NCBI GenBank assembly: GCA_963722665.1
Contig: CAVRNW010000025.1
Coordinates: forward strand, 47,003 to 111,002
Origin: Site-B1 sp963722665
Lineage (GTDB): Bacteria; Bacteroidota; Bacteroidia; Flavobacteriales; Flavobacteriaceae
Reading direction: 5' to 3'
DNA length: 64,000 nucleotides
In this document: piece after piece, positions 38,172 through 47,343 of the stretch
Numbering within the stretch: position 1 is the stretch's first letter
How the letters are laid out: each line of letters begins with the position of its first letter
The notes under the pieces: model-generated
What the model was told of the DNA's origin: nothing
Seen by the model: only the letters and a program-made list of their open reading frames with translations
Database searches by the model: none
Program-made: the position numbers and the translations under genes

Positions 38172-39251
38172 TTATATATAATTCTCGCCAAATTTTTTCT
38201 TTACACTTTGAAGTACTTTCTTGATATCCTGTTCCTTTTCTTTCGGAAATATAAGTAAAACATTGTCTTTATCAACAATTACATAGTCGTTAATTCCATC
38301 TACAACCACAATTTTACCTTTTTTGCTGCTTATCATGTTTCCAGTGGAATCCTCAGCCAATATTTTTGCATTTACAACTGCATTCTTGTGTTCATCCTTT
38401 TCTAACTTATCGTATAAACTTCCCCAGGTTCCCAGGTCATTCCAGTCAAATTGTGCAGGTAACACAAATACATTTTTTGATTTTTCCATTATCGCATAAT
38501 CCACTGATATATTTTCAGCTTTGCCATAATTATCTCTAATAAAATCGTCTTCAAAATCTGTGTTATAAACATCTATTCCACTATTAAATAATCCATAAAG
38601 CTTCGGCTCACAAGTTTTAAAAGCTTCTACTACACTTCTGGCACTCCATATGAATATACCGGCATTCCAAAGGAAATTCCCTTGCGCCAAAAATTCCTTT
38701 GCCTTATTATAATCTGGTTTCTCTCTGAATTGCTTGACGGGCTTTATTGGTTGGTCAATTGATTTGTCATACTCTATATAGCCATAACCTGTATTAGGAA
38801 ATGTTGGCTGGATACCTAATGTTATTAGCGCATCATTTTTAGCACTATATTCGAATGCCTGTTTTACATTTTTATTGAATCTTTCTTCATCTTCAATCCA
38901 ATGATCACTGGGAGCAACTATCATAACTGCATCCTGATTTTCCTTTTGAATTTTTAATGATGCATACAAAATACATGGTGCTGTATTTCTCATTTCGGGT
39001 TCCAAAACTACCTGACGATCAGATAAAACGGGAAGTTGAGCATGAACCAGTTCCTTATATCTTTCATTGGTCAAAATAAATACATTTTCGTGCGGAATTA
39101 GTTTTATCAACCTGTAAAATGTTTTTTGTAACAGGGTGTCTCCTGTTCCCAACATATCATGAAATTGTTTTGGGTTGTTTTGAGTACTTACAGGCCAAAA
39201 CCTTGATCCTACACCTCCTGCCATAATTATGGCATAATAATTTTTATTCAT
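38172..39251 (-). CDS. manC: mannose-1-phosphate guanylyltransferase
   Basis: Nucleotidyltransferase that makes GDP-mannose from GTP and mannose-1-phosphate. The start is taken as ATG 39251 (MNKNYYAIIMAGGVGSRFWP); 28 further residues are open upstream but are Lys-rich and do not match the family. AGGVGSRFWP is the nucleotide-binding loop, VAPSDHWI and the FREKP motif (VKQFREKPD) are also present, and NAGIFIW is in the sugar-binding half. 359 aa. Only the guanylyltransferase part is present; the isomerase domain of fused ManC proteins is absent. GDP-mannose feeds capsule, LPS and fucose synthesis. Confidence 0.92.
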   Translation of the reverse strand: MNKNYYAIIMAGGVGSRFWPVSTQNNPKQFHDMLGTGDTLLQKTFYRLIKLIPHENVFILTNERYKELVHAQLPVLSDRQVVLEPEMRNTAPCILYASLKIQKENQDAVMIVAPSDHWIEDEERFNKNVKQAFEYSAKNDALITLGIQPTFPNTGYGYIEYDKSIDQPIKPVKQFREKPDYNKAKEFLAQGNFLWNAGIFIWSARSVVEAFKTCEPKLYGLFNSGIDVYNTDFEDDFIRDNYGKAENISVDYAIMEKSKNVFVLPAQFDWNDLGTWGSLYDKLEKDEHKNAVVNAKILAEDSTGNMISSKKGKIVVVDGINDYVIVDKDNVLLIFPKEKEQDIKKVLQSVKKKFGENYI

Positions 39252-39367
39252 AGTATTATTTTTTGCCGTTTTAACGGATTTTTTAATTTTTTGTATCGTT
39301 AAAACCTTCCGACTGCGCTTAAGATGGTAGATCATTTCAAATCATTCCCATCAAAAGAGCAATGTAA

Positions 39368-39967
39368 CTATTCAATTAATTGCACTTCTGCATTTGGATT
39401 GAATAAATAGGTCCTTCCTGTTTTTAGTTCTATGCATTCAAATCGTTTAACTCGTTTTGCTCCTTTTCTGAATATTTTTCCATTATATAATTTAAATATC
39501 TTGCCCGAAGGTATCTCAAAAACATAATTAAGATCATTAGTTTCGTCGAATTGCTTTAAAGCTAAGCTCAATTGCTGATCTGTGTCGCTGGATGCTTTCG
39601 GATTTTTAAAATGATTAGCTAACAAGGGTAAAAGTGATTCCGGAAAAATGTCAGGATTCAAAAAAGGCAACATGATGTGTTGAAATTTAAGTTTCCATTC
39701 TTTGCCATGTGGTTTTATCCTTCTTCCGTATTGCTTATAAACTTCAAAATGAGCAATTTCGTGTATTAGAGTAATTAAAAATCTATAAATATTCAAGTTG
39801 GAATTAATAGTTATTTGATGTTGATCATTTGGCAACTTCTTATAATCTCCATGTCTGGTCTTACGCTCATTCTTAACTTTTACAACTAAATGATCATGAT
39901 CAAGAAGTTGTTAAAACTTGTATTAATGACTCTTCTTTGGAAGATATTGATATAGGTTATTTTGCAT
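39368..39967 (-). CDS. SprT-like zinc metalloprotein (two frameshifts near the N-terminus)
   Basis: SprT family protein, related in fold to the DNA-protein crosslink protease SPRTN. HEIAHF at the metal site and KPHGKEWK are clear. The open frame from 39835 with a TTG start is a truncation. Reading upstream, ATG 39967 opens MQNNLYQYLPKK. One missing base near 39925 and one extra base near 39910 lead into VLT-LLDHDHLVVKVKNERK and RHGDYKKLP, the family's expected N-terminal segment. Corrected, the gene is 600 bases, 199 aa, the normal length. Either error or real damage. Role is probably DNA-associated or uncharacterised metallopeptidase. Confidence 0.82.
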
Positions 39968-40088
39968 CGGTTCAAAAATAAGTCAAAAAAGCTACATTAA
40001 TATTTTATTTTCAAAATTTATAATTTTTGATTTTGTAATAATATTCCAGTAAATTGAATCATCATTAAAAAAGGTTAATTTAATTTAT

Positions 40089-41192
40089 ATGATTTCAAAT
40101 AAATTCATCTGTTTTTTATTTTTTATTTGTCTTTGTTTACAAATATCTGCCCAAAAGAAGCCTTTAAAGGTTGGAGTTGCCAGATTAACACATACTCACG
40201 TTCATTGGATCCTAGGTAGAGAAGATCTTGGTGATATAGAAATCGTTGGCATCGTCGAACCTGATAAAGCATTGGCTTTAAGATATTCTCAACAACATGG
40301 ATTTGATATGAAACTTGTGTTTAACACCTTAGATGAAATGATAAATGAAGCGAAACCAGAAGCTGTCACTGCTTTTGGAAGTATCTATGAACATCTTGAA
40401 GTGGTTGAAATCTGTGCACCTAAAGGTATTCATGTGATGGTTGAAAAACCGCTGGCTGTTAATTTAAAACATGCCAAAAAAATGAAATCCCTTGCAGAAA
40501 AGCATAATATTCATTTGCTCACCAACTATGAAACTACATGGTATCCAACAAATCATAAAGCTTTTGACCTTTTAAAAAAAGGTAGTGTTGGTGATTTACG
40601 TAAGATTGTCATTCGAGATGGTCATAGAGGGCCTGTTAAATTGGATATCAACTCAGAATTTCTTGATTGGTTGTTAGATCCGGTTAAAAACGGAGGTGGA
40701 GCAATAGTGGATTTTGGATGCTATGGTGCAAATCTTGCTACTTGGATTCAAAATGGCAAAAAGCCTAACACAGTTACTGCCATAACTCAGCAATTGCAAC
40801 CTGAGAACAATCCTAAAGTTGACGATGAAGCTAACATCATTTTAACTTATGATAACGCAACAGTCATCGTTCAAGCATCTTGGAATTGGCCTATTGGAAG
40901 AAAGGATATGGAAATCTATGGATTAACAGGTGCTATTTTTGCCGACAACAGAAATGATCTACGAGTAAGGATTGCTGAAGGATATGATGGTTTTAAAGAA
41001 CAAACCTTTAAATTAGAAGAACGTGATTCTCCGCTTAATGATCCATTTGCTTTATTTGCGGCAGTTATAAAAGGAGAAATAACTTTACAACCATATGATC
41101 TGTCCTCTTTAGAGAACAATATGATAGTAATGGAAATTCTGGATGCTGCAAAAAAAAGTGCCAAAACTGGTAGGACAGTAAAATTAAATTAA
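40089..41192 (+). CDS. exported Gfo/Idh/MocA family oxidoreductase
   Basis: NAD(P)-dependent oxidoreductase of 367 aa. A Sec signal (MISNKFICFLFFICLCLQISAQ) precedes the Rossmann start KPLKVGVARLTHTH. The usual EKP motif is intact as MVEKPLAVNL at residues ~117-126, and a catalytic-domain Asp and Tyr-rich stretch follow. The glycine-rich start is altered (VGVARLTH for GxGxxG), which may change cofactor binding. Exported members in Bacteroidota are thought to act on sugars. Its partner on the opposite strand overlaps by four bases at the stop. Substrate unknown. Confidence 0.85.
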   Translation: MISNKFICFLFFICLCLQISAQKKPLKVGVARLTHTHVHWILGREDLGDIEIVGIVEPDKALALRYSQQHGFDMKLVFNTLDEMINEAKPEAVTAFGSIYEHLEVVEICAPKGIHVMVEKPLAVNLKHAKKMKSLAEKHNIHLLTNYETTWYPTNHKAFDLLKKGSVGDLRKIVIRDGHRGPVKLDINSEFLDWLLDPVKNGGGAIVDFGCYGANLATWIQNGKKPNTVTAITQQLQPENNPKVDDEANIILTYDNATVIVQASWNWPIGRKDMEIYGLTGAIFADNRNDLRVRIAEGYDGFKEQTFKLEERDSPLNDPFALFAAVIKGEITLQPYDLSSLENNMIVMEILDAAKKSAKTGRTVKLN

Positions 41193-41869
41193 GGCGTAGA
41201 ACTAGAAACCTGCAATAACTTACCATTATAGAATTGGTTTCCTGTTAAAGCAAAATCTGCAATATACTTTGCCATTTGTAAAGAAGTTGTTGGTGCTTTG
41301 TAACCAGGGAAAGCTTCCTCAAGCATTTCGGTTTGTACGGCTCCTAAAGCCAGAACATTAAAACTTGGCCCTTCACCTTTATATTCCTCTGCTAACAGTT
41401 CAGTTAGCGTTATTACAGCTCCTTTGCTGGAACTATATGCGGACAGCCCCGGGAATTTTAAACTGCCTTGTACACCTCCCATAGAGCTTATCGTTACTAC
41501 ATGACCATCATATTTCATAAATGGCAGAACGGTTCTTGTCAATTCAGCAACGCCAAAAACATTGGTTTTGTAAACCTCCTCAAAATTACCCATAGTCGTT
41601 TCAGCAAATGGTTTATTAATTAAAGATCCTGCATTGTTGATTAAGATATCTACCTGTTTCCATTCCTTTTTGATGAACTCAGAAACCTTTAAATAATCTT
41701 TTGAATTACCCAGATCAAAAGCAAAAGAATTTACATGATCAAGTTTAAGATTCTTAACAGGTTTATCATTTCTGGATAATGCCAAAACCCGATGTCCTTT
41801 TTGGCAAATAACTTGCACCAATTCATATCCAATTCCACGACTCGTTCCTGTAATTATAACATTCTTCAT
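41189..41869 (-). CDS. SDR family oxidoreductase
   Basis: Classical SDR of 226 aa. TGTSRGIGYEL at residues ~7-17 binds NAD(P), NNAG at ~78-81, a catalytic Ser in ISSMGGV (~128) and YSSSKGA (~147-153) supply the active site. It is distinct from the longer SDR at 13 kb. It overlaps the exported Gfo/Idh gene tail to tail by four bases. Substrate unknown. Confidence 0.87.
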   Translation of the reverse strand: MKNVIITGTSRGIGYELVQVICQKGHRVLALSRNDKPVKNLKLDHVNSFAFDLGNSKDYLKVSEFIKKEWKQVDILINNAGSLINKPFAETTMGNFEEVYKTNVFGVAELTRTVLPFMKYDGHVVTISSMGGVQGSLKFPGLSAYSSSKGAVITLTELLAEEYKGEGPSFNVLALGAVQTEMLEEAFPGYKAPTTSLQMAKYIADFALTGNQFYNGKLLQVSSSTP

Positions 41870-41978
41870 TTTGACCTGTTGTATTTGAGATTAAAGATAA
41901 AAAAGTTAATCGTTCTTTGGTCAAATCTCTATTATTTATCCTAGTATTTCAAGTGAAAAATCATTAAATTGTAGAAAA

Positions 41979-42770
41979 TTGATCGACATGTCCAAAGATC
42001 ATGATGACATACAACAATTTGTCATGGTAATTGAAACCAGCAACTACCTGAACAGACTGGAAGCGAATCAATTCAATCTATTTACCCAAAAACTTCATAA
42101 CAGTTTATTAAAATCATTCAACCATTTTAAAGGTAAGATCCTGGTCAATAATGACAACATGTATATTGTCAAGTTTAAATCTGTGACCAACACCATTTTA
42201 TGTGCTATAAAGATTCAAGATAACTTTAAATATATCACTCCTAAATTTGATACGTCCATTAGGCAACTTAAAATAGGTGTTGCTTCAGGTAAAAAAGATA
42301 ATTTAAATTCTATCATTAAAGTTGCCACAAGGATTTGTGAAGTGGTGAAGGATCAAATTGTTGTTACTTCTGAAGTGAGAAAATTATATGAAAAGGTAAA
42401 CAAGAATTCCTTTATTAACAAGGAACATATCAAAACATTAAAACCTGAAAATGAGGTTTTTATCAATAAGATCATGGATTTCGCGGAGACCATTTGGACG
42501 AACAATGACTTCAATGTCAATGAATTTAGTAAGAATTTAGATTTAAGCGAAGTTCAGGTATACAGAAAATTGAAGTTGCTCACCGGAAAAACCCCAAGTA
42601 GATTTTTACGTGATTTCCGTTTGAATAAAGCATTGATCCTCTTGCATCAAAAGCAAGCGAACATCACTGAAATAGCAGAAAAGTCAGGATTCAACAGTTT
42701 AACCTATTTTACTAAATGCTTTAAATCAAAATTCGGAATATTACCATCTAAATATTTGCAGCAGCACTAA
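41979..42770 (+). CDS. AraC-type regulator with degenerate cyclase-like N-terminal domain
   Basis: A 263-residue protein. Residues ~160-263 are an AraC helix-turn-helix pair, with VNEFSKNLDLSEVQVYRKLK and ITEIAEKSGFNSLTYFTKCF. Residues ~10-155 follow the order of a class III nucleotide cyclase: a helix, then GKILVNNDNMYIVKF, VTNTILCAIKIQDNF, LKIGVASG, VATRICEVVKDQIVVTSE. The catalytic metal Asp residues and the GDG turn are lost (NNDN instead). It is therefore likely a nucleotide- or ligand-sensing transcription factor, not an enzyme. Larger relatives in Flavobacteriaceae carry an extra N-terminal DUF4242 domain, which is absent here (from memory). Confidence 0.8.
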   Translation: MIDMSKDHDDIQQFVMVIETSNYLNRLEANQFNLFTQKLHNSLLKSFNHFKGKILVNNDNMYIVKFKSVTNTILCAIKIQDNFKYITPKFDTSIRQLKIGVASGKKDNLNSIIKVATRICEVVKDQIVVTSEVRKLYEKVNKNSFINKEHIKTLKPENEVFINKIMDFAETIWTNNDFNVNEFSKNLDLSEVQVYRKLKLLTGKTPSRFLRDFRLNKALILLHQKQANITEIAEKSGFNSLTYFTKCFKSKFGILPSKYLQQH

Positions 42771-42773
42771 ATA

Positions 42774-42803
42774 AAAAGTCCATCATAATCATGATGGACT
42801 TTT
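42774..42803. terminator. bidirectional terminator between the AraC gene and aceF
   Basis: Perfect 13-bp stem AAAAGTCCATCAT / ATGATGGACTTTT with loop AATC. A and T runs flank it on both strands. It lies between two convergent genes and can serve both. Confidence 0.85.
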
Positions 42804-42832
42804 CTATAATTTACATCTATTTCAATTTCATA

Positions 42833-44437
42833 TTAAACCAGCATCGTCACCGGATTTTCTATGTATCCTTTCAAGGTTTGCAGGAATTCTGATCCTGTTA
42901 CACCATCTACTGTTCGGTGGTCACATGCTAAGGTTAATTTCATAGTATTCCCTACTACTATCTGACCATTTTTTACAACCGGTTTTTGAACAATGGTTCC
43001 AACAGAAAGAATAGCCGAATTAGGTTGATTGATTATAGAAGTAAAACTTTCTATACCAAACATTCCTAAATTAGAAATAGTAAACGTACTGCCTTCCATT
43101 TCCTGAGGAGTCAGTTTCTTATTTCTTGCTCTAACCGCATAATCTTTTACCGCTGCTCCTATTTGAGGAAGACTTTGCTCATTAGCAAAACGAACAACCG
43201 GCACTACCAAACCGTCTTCAACGGCAACAGCTACACCAATATGTACGTGATTGTTCAATACCATTTTATCATCAAACCACTGAGAGTTAACCTGTGGATG
43301 CTGACGCAATGCTAATGCACAGGCCTTAACAACCATATCGTTAAAGGATATCTTGGTATCCGGTATGGAATTGAATTGTTCTCTGAATGCAATAGCATTA
43401 TCCATATCATATTCTACTGCCAGATAATAATGAGGCGCCGTAAATTTAGATTCTGCCAGTCGTTTAGCGATTACTTTACGCATTTGTGAGTGCTTGATCT
43501 CATCGGTATTCTCCTGACCAGATGGCACGAATTTAGCAACTGGTGCTGATGATTGTGCAGTAGCAGCAGATGGAGTAAAGTTTTCTATATCTCGTTTTAC
43601 GATTCTTCCATGCTCTCCTGAACCCTGAACTTGAGCTAGATTAATGCCTTTTTCTTCGGCCATCTTTTTGGCCAAAGGCGATACAAATAGTCGTCCGTTA
43701 GTAGTATTAACTTGAGTTGGAGTTGATGCTCCCTTTTTCTCAACCTTTGGAGCTTCTGCTTTAGGAGCTTCGTCTGCCTTAGATTTTGATGGTTGTTCAC
43801 TTTCAACTTTAAAATTACTAGCCAAAGACGAAACATCAGTTCCCTTGGGACCAATTATAGCCAACAGTGAATCTACTTTTGCCGTTTCGCCTTCTTTTAA
43901 TCCAATATATAATAAGGTGCCGGCATTAAAGGATTCAAATTCCATTGTCGCTTTATCAGTCTCAATCTCGGCTAAAATATCTCCTTCATTTACAGTATCA
44001 CCAACTTTCTTTAACCAGGTAGCAACAGTGCCTTCTTCCATGGTATCACTCAGTCTTGGCATGGTAATAATTAAAACCCCATCCGGTATTTTTACTGAAT
44101 CTGAATTTGCCTTAGCAGTTTCTGGTTTGGCTTCTTCCTTTTTAGTTTCTTTTTTAGCAGAGCTTCCTGCTTTTTTCAACAAGGCAGAGACATCTTCTCC
44201 CTCATTTCCAATGATTGCCAAAAGTTCATCTACTTTAGTTGTTTCTCCTTCTTGCACTCCAATGTGAAGTAATACACCTTCATGAAAGGATTCGAATTCC
44301 ATCGTTGCTTTATCAGTCTCAATTTCAGCAAGGATATCTCCTTCATTAATTTTATCTCCCACCTTTTTCAACCAGGAAGCAACTGTACCTTCTTCCATGG
44401 TATCACTTAAACGAGGCATTGTAATTATTTCTGCCAT
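42833..44437 (-). CDS. aceF: pyruvate dehydrogenase E2, dihydrolipoamide acetyltransferase
   Basis: E2 subunit of the pyruvate dehydrogenase complex, 534 aa. Two lipoyl domains sit at residues ~1-78 and ~122-200; both have the lipoylation motif ETDKATMEFES. A Lys/Ala/Glu-rich linker separates each from the next. The peripheral-subunit-binding domain is at ~250-290 (SPLAKKMAEEKGINL...GRIVKRDI). The catalytic domain fills ~305-534, with the active-site His in CDHRTVDG. It transfers acetyl from lipoamide to CoA. It lies three bases downstream of the E1 alpha stop on the same strand. Confidence 0.95.
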   Translation of the reverse strand: MAEIITMPRLSDTMEEGTVASWLKKVGDKINEGDILAEIETDKATMEFESFHEGVLLHIGVQEGETTKVDELLAIIGNEGEDVSALLKKAGSSAKKETKKEEAKPETAKANSDSVKIPDGVLIITMPRLSDTMEEGTVATWLKKVGDTVNEGDILAEIETDKATMEFESFNAGTLLYIGLKEGETAKVDSLLAIIGPKGTDVSSLASNFKVESEQPSKSKADEAPKAEAPKVEKKGASTPTQVNTTNGRLFVSPLAKKMAEEKGINLAQVQGSGEHGRIVKRDIENFTPSAATAQSSAPVAKFVPSGQENTDEIKHSQMRKVIAKRLAESKFTAPHYYLAVEYDMDNAIAFREQFNSIPDTKISFNDMVVKACALALRQHPQVNSQWFDDKMVLNNHVHIGVAVAVEDGLVVPVVRFANEQSLPQIGAAVKDYAVRARNKKLTPQEMEGSTFTISNLGMFGIESFTSIINQPNSAILSVGTIVQKPVVKNGQIVVGNTMKLTLACDHRTVDGVTGSEFLQTLKGYIENPVTMLV

Positions 44438-44440
44438 GTC

Positions 44441-45439
44441 TTATAATTTATGTTGTAAAAATGGATAATCTTTTTGTTCGTAAACAGCATCATACATTAA
44501 GCTCTTTTCTGGATATGGTGATTCTTCAGCAAATTTTTCACATTCAATAACCAATTCCTTAACTCTCTTGTCAATTACTGCAAGATTATCTGCAGTTGCA
44601 AATTTCTTTTCTAAGATAATATCTTTTACTTGAGTTATAGGATCAATTTTTTTATATTCATTAACCTCATCTTTTGTTCTATAGTGCTGAGCATCACTCA
44701 TAGAGTGTCCTCTGTATCGATAGGTTTTCATTTCCAAAAATGTTGGTCCATCACCCTTTCTGGCTCTCGCTATAGCTTCATCGAGTGCCTTGGCAACTGC
44801 CTCAGGATTCATTCCGTCCACAGGACCACAAGGCATTTCATAACCTCTGCCTAATTTCCAAATATCCGGATGGTTTGCTGTTCGATCTACAGAAGTACCC
44901 ATCGCATACCCATTGTTCTCACAAATAAATACAACCGGCAATTTCCATAGCATCGCCAGGTTAAACGTTTCATGAAGGGATCCTTGTCGGGCCGCGCCAT
45001 CTCCAAAGCAACATAAAGTTACACCACCAACACCATGATATTTGTCCCCAAAGGCAATTCCTGCACCTAATGGTATTTGGCCACCAACAATTCCATGACC
45101 TCCATAAAAGCGATGTTCTTTTGAAAAGATATGCATTGATCCTCCAAGCCCCTGTGAAGTTCCCGTAGCTTTTCCATATAATTCTGCCATAACTCGCCTA
45201 GGGTCGACTCCCATGCCAATTGGCTGAACGTGGTTTCGATATGCTGTGATCATTTTATCCTTGGTCAGATCCATAGCGTGCAAAGCACCTGCCAATACCG
45301 CTTCCTGACCATTGTAAAGATGAAGAAACCCTCTAACCTTCTGTTGGATATACACTGCAGCAAGCTTGTCTTCAAACTTTCTCCAGAATAACATATCTTC
45401 ATACCACTTTAAATATACCTCTTTTGTTATTTTCTTCAT
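44441..45439 (-). CDS. pdhA: pyruvate dehydrogenase E1 component, alpha subunit
   Basis: Alpha subunit of the E1 heterotetramer, 332 aa. The TPP-binding motif begins GDGAARQGSLHE and ends at FICENN. The ThDP/Mg region and the phosphorylation-site-like YRGHSMSD match the family. It decarboxylates pyruvate on thiamine diphosphate with the beta subunit, which is not in this window. The E2 gene follows after three bases. E1 alpha and beta are commonly separate in Flavobacteriaceae. Confidence 0.95.
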   Translation of the reverse strand: MKKITKEVYLKWYEDMLFWRKFEDKLAAVYIQQKVRGFLHLYNGQEAVLAGALHAMDLTKDKMITAYRNHVQPIGMGVDPRRVMAELYGKATGTSQGLGGSMHIFSKEHRFYGGHGIVGGQIPLGAGIAFGDKYHGVGGVTLCCFGDGAARQGSLHETFNLAMLWKLPVVFICENNGYAMGTSVDRTANHPDIWKLGRGYEMPCGPVDGMNPEAVAKALDEAIARARKGDGPTFLEMKTYRYRGHSMSDAQHYRTKDEVNEYKKIDPITQVKDIILEKKFATADNLAVIDKRVKELVIECEKFAEESPYPEKSLMYDAVYEQKDYPFLQHKL

Positions 45440-45528
45440 TGTTGGTTTAATTTACAAAACGAGCAACAAAAATAGCATTTTAGTTACTAATATAAAAAAC
45501 AGTATGGAGTTAAAATTGCACTAAATTG

Positions 45529-46011
45529 TTAAAGTGATGACTTTTTGAATATAAAAGGTAATAAATTAGCCAGTGATTCTGATCTAACAACATCTCCTGT
45601 TTTTCCCATGAAATATATTTCAATTGGAGAATTTTGTTTCACTTCGTATTCCGATATTGCTTGCCTACAAGCTCCACAAGGTGGAATAGGTGTTGACGTT
45701 TTTTGATTTTGAGATGAAGCAGTAACTGCGAGGCTGATAATTTTAGCATCAGGAAATTTTGAGCCGGCATAGTATATTGCAGTACGTTCGGCGCATAATC
45801 CGGAAGGATATGATGCATTTTCCTGATTATTACCAGTCACAACTTCACCATTATCCAATAAAATTGCTGCACCAACAAAAAAATTTGAGTAGGGCGCATA
45901 GGCTTTTTCTCTGGCTTCGATGGCGTTTTTCATCAGGGATTCAATATGATCTGGTAACTCTTCTACAGAATTGTAGACAAGAAAATTGGACTCAATTTTA
46001 ATTTCTTTCAT
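45529..46011 (-). CDS. cdd: cytidine deaminase
   Basis: Zinc-dependent pyrimidine salvage enzyme that deaminates cytidine and deoxycytidine. The 160-residue length is that of the homotetrameric class. CAERTAI provides one zinc Cys and the catalytic Glu, and PPCGACRQ the two other Cys ligands. It is separated from porV by a strong terminator, so it has its own transcript or a read-through one. The order cdd-porV-porU is a recurring arrangement in Flavobacteriaceae. Confidence 0.95.
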   Translation of the reverse strand: MKEIKIESNFLVYNSVEELPDHIESLMKNAIEAREKAYAPYSNFFVGAAILLDNGEVVTGNNQENASYPSGLCAERTAIYYAGSKFPDAKIISLAVTASSQNQKTSTPIPPCGACRQAISEYEVKQNSPIEIYFMGKTGDVVRSESLANLLPFIFKKSSL

Positions 46012-46040
46012 AGAATAAAGTTAAGAAACTAATTTGGACA

Positions 46041-46071
46041 AAAAAACTATTGCAATTGGCAATAGTTTTTT
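46041..46071. terminator. terminator between porV and cdd
   Basis: Perfect 13-bp stem AAAAAACTATTGC / GCAATAGTTTTTT with loop AATTG. The A run becomes a U run on the minus-strand transcript and so ends the porU-porV message before cdd. Confidence 0.85.
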
Positions 46072-46093
46072 TGATTTTAATGATATTTTTATA

Positions 46094-47311
46094 TTAATAT
46101 TCTGAGTATTCCCCGTCTCCTAAATTAAATGATAGTGAGAATCGCAAGGTTCCTTCTAAAGGACTTTGCACCTTTGATGCTGAGAATAAATATGACAGGT
46201 CAATATTTGCGACATTATATTTAAATCCTGCTCCAAGGCCAAAGAATTTTCTTGCTCCTTTGTCTTCACTTTCGTTAAAAAATCCCGCTCTGATTGCAAA
46301 GGAGTCCTGATATAAATATTCTGCACTTAAAGCCCATGTAAATTCCCTCAATTCTTCACTAAATCCACCTGGTGCATCTCCAAACGATTGGAAGATGCCA
46401 GAAATAAAACTAACGTCGGGATCTTTACCTTCTACAATTATAGTAGGTTCATTTACATCCTGTTGTCCATTTGGTTCCGTATCACCATCTTGAATAATAT
46501 CTTCATATCCATAGATTGGAGGTGATGGCACTAATAATTTTCCGAATTCTGCCGTAACAGCCAATTTATTGTATTCATCAAAAATAAAATCAAACCCTCC
46601 ACCCAAACGCATCATTGTAGGTAAGAAATTATCTCTTCCGCTATTATCGTATTTTATCTTAGGTCCAATATTCTGCAATGCAAATCCCGCTCTCCATCGA
46701 CCATTGAAATCACTATATGCGGTTTCTTCACTTTGATAGAATCCGGAAATATCAACTGCAAAGGAACTTGCTGAACCGGCATCCGGATCAACAGCATTAA
46801 TTTTTAAGTCAGAATTTAAATAGCGCCCTGTCACTGCCATGGCAAATAGGTCACTCAATCTCAAGGAATATGTAGCATCAATAGCAAATTCATTAGGCTT
46901 TACATTTTCAAGAACCGTTCCGGTAAGATCGGTTATTTCAATTTCTCCTAAAGAAAAATACTTAAAGCTTGCTGCAAATGCACTACGCTCATTCAACCTG
47001 TTGTAATAAGTTAAATTCCCTAAGAAAATATCATTCACCAACTTACTTAAATAAGGTGTATAACTGACTCCAATTCCTGATTTAAAGGTAGAAAAAGTGT
47101 ATTTCGAGGGATTCCAGTTTTGTGAAAATGCATCAACAGAAGTAGCAACTCCCATATCTCCCAAAGCTGCCGCTCTTGCATCTGAGGCTATTAATAAAAA
47201 TGGAACACCAGTTGTAATAACTGAAGTTTGATTATCGAAAACTACAGTTTCCTGAGCATTTAATTTAAAAACAAATACCAATGCTATTAATACTAAAAAT
47301 CGATTTCTCAT
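46094..47311 (-). CDS. porV: type IX secretion outer-membrane protein PorV (LptO)
   Basis: Outer-membrane beta-barrel of 405 aa with a Sec signal (MRNRFLVLIALVFVFKLNAQ). After TGVPFLLIASDARAAALGDMG, a segment typical of PorV/LptO, alternating hydrophobic strands make a FadL-like barrel ending in SFNLGDG. PorV shuttles cargo from the SprA translocon to the PorU sortase complex and is needed for secretion of most type A sorting-domain proteins. It lies just downstream of porU on the same strand, 32 bases apart. Confidence 0.93.
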   Translation of the reverse strand: MRNRFLVLIALVFVFKLNAQETVVFDNQTSVITTGVPFLLIASDARAAALGDMGVATSVDAFSQNWNPSKYTFSTFKSGIGVSYTPYLSKLVNDIFLGNLTYYNRLNERSAFAASFKYFSLGEIEITDLTGTVLENVKPNEFAIDATYSLRLSDLFAMAVTGRYLNSDLKINAVDPDAGSASSFAVDISGFYQSEETAYSDFNGRWRAGFALQNIGPKIKYDNSGRDNFLPTMMRLGGGFDFIFDEYNKLAVTAEFGKLLVPSPPIYGYEDIIQDGDTEPNGQQDVNEPTIIVEGKDPDVSFISGIFQSFGDAPGGFSEELREFTWALSAEYLYQDSFAIRAGFFNESEDKGARKFFGLGAGFKYNVANIDLSYLFSASKVQSPLEGTLRFSLSFNLGDGEYSEY

Positions 47312-47343
47312 GTAGTTAATTTAGTTAACAAATATAATTTTTA

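Noticed and set aside
41979..42450. Active adenylate or guanylate cyclase
   Set aside because: The metal-binding Asp residues and the GDG turn needed for catalysis are missing.
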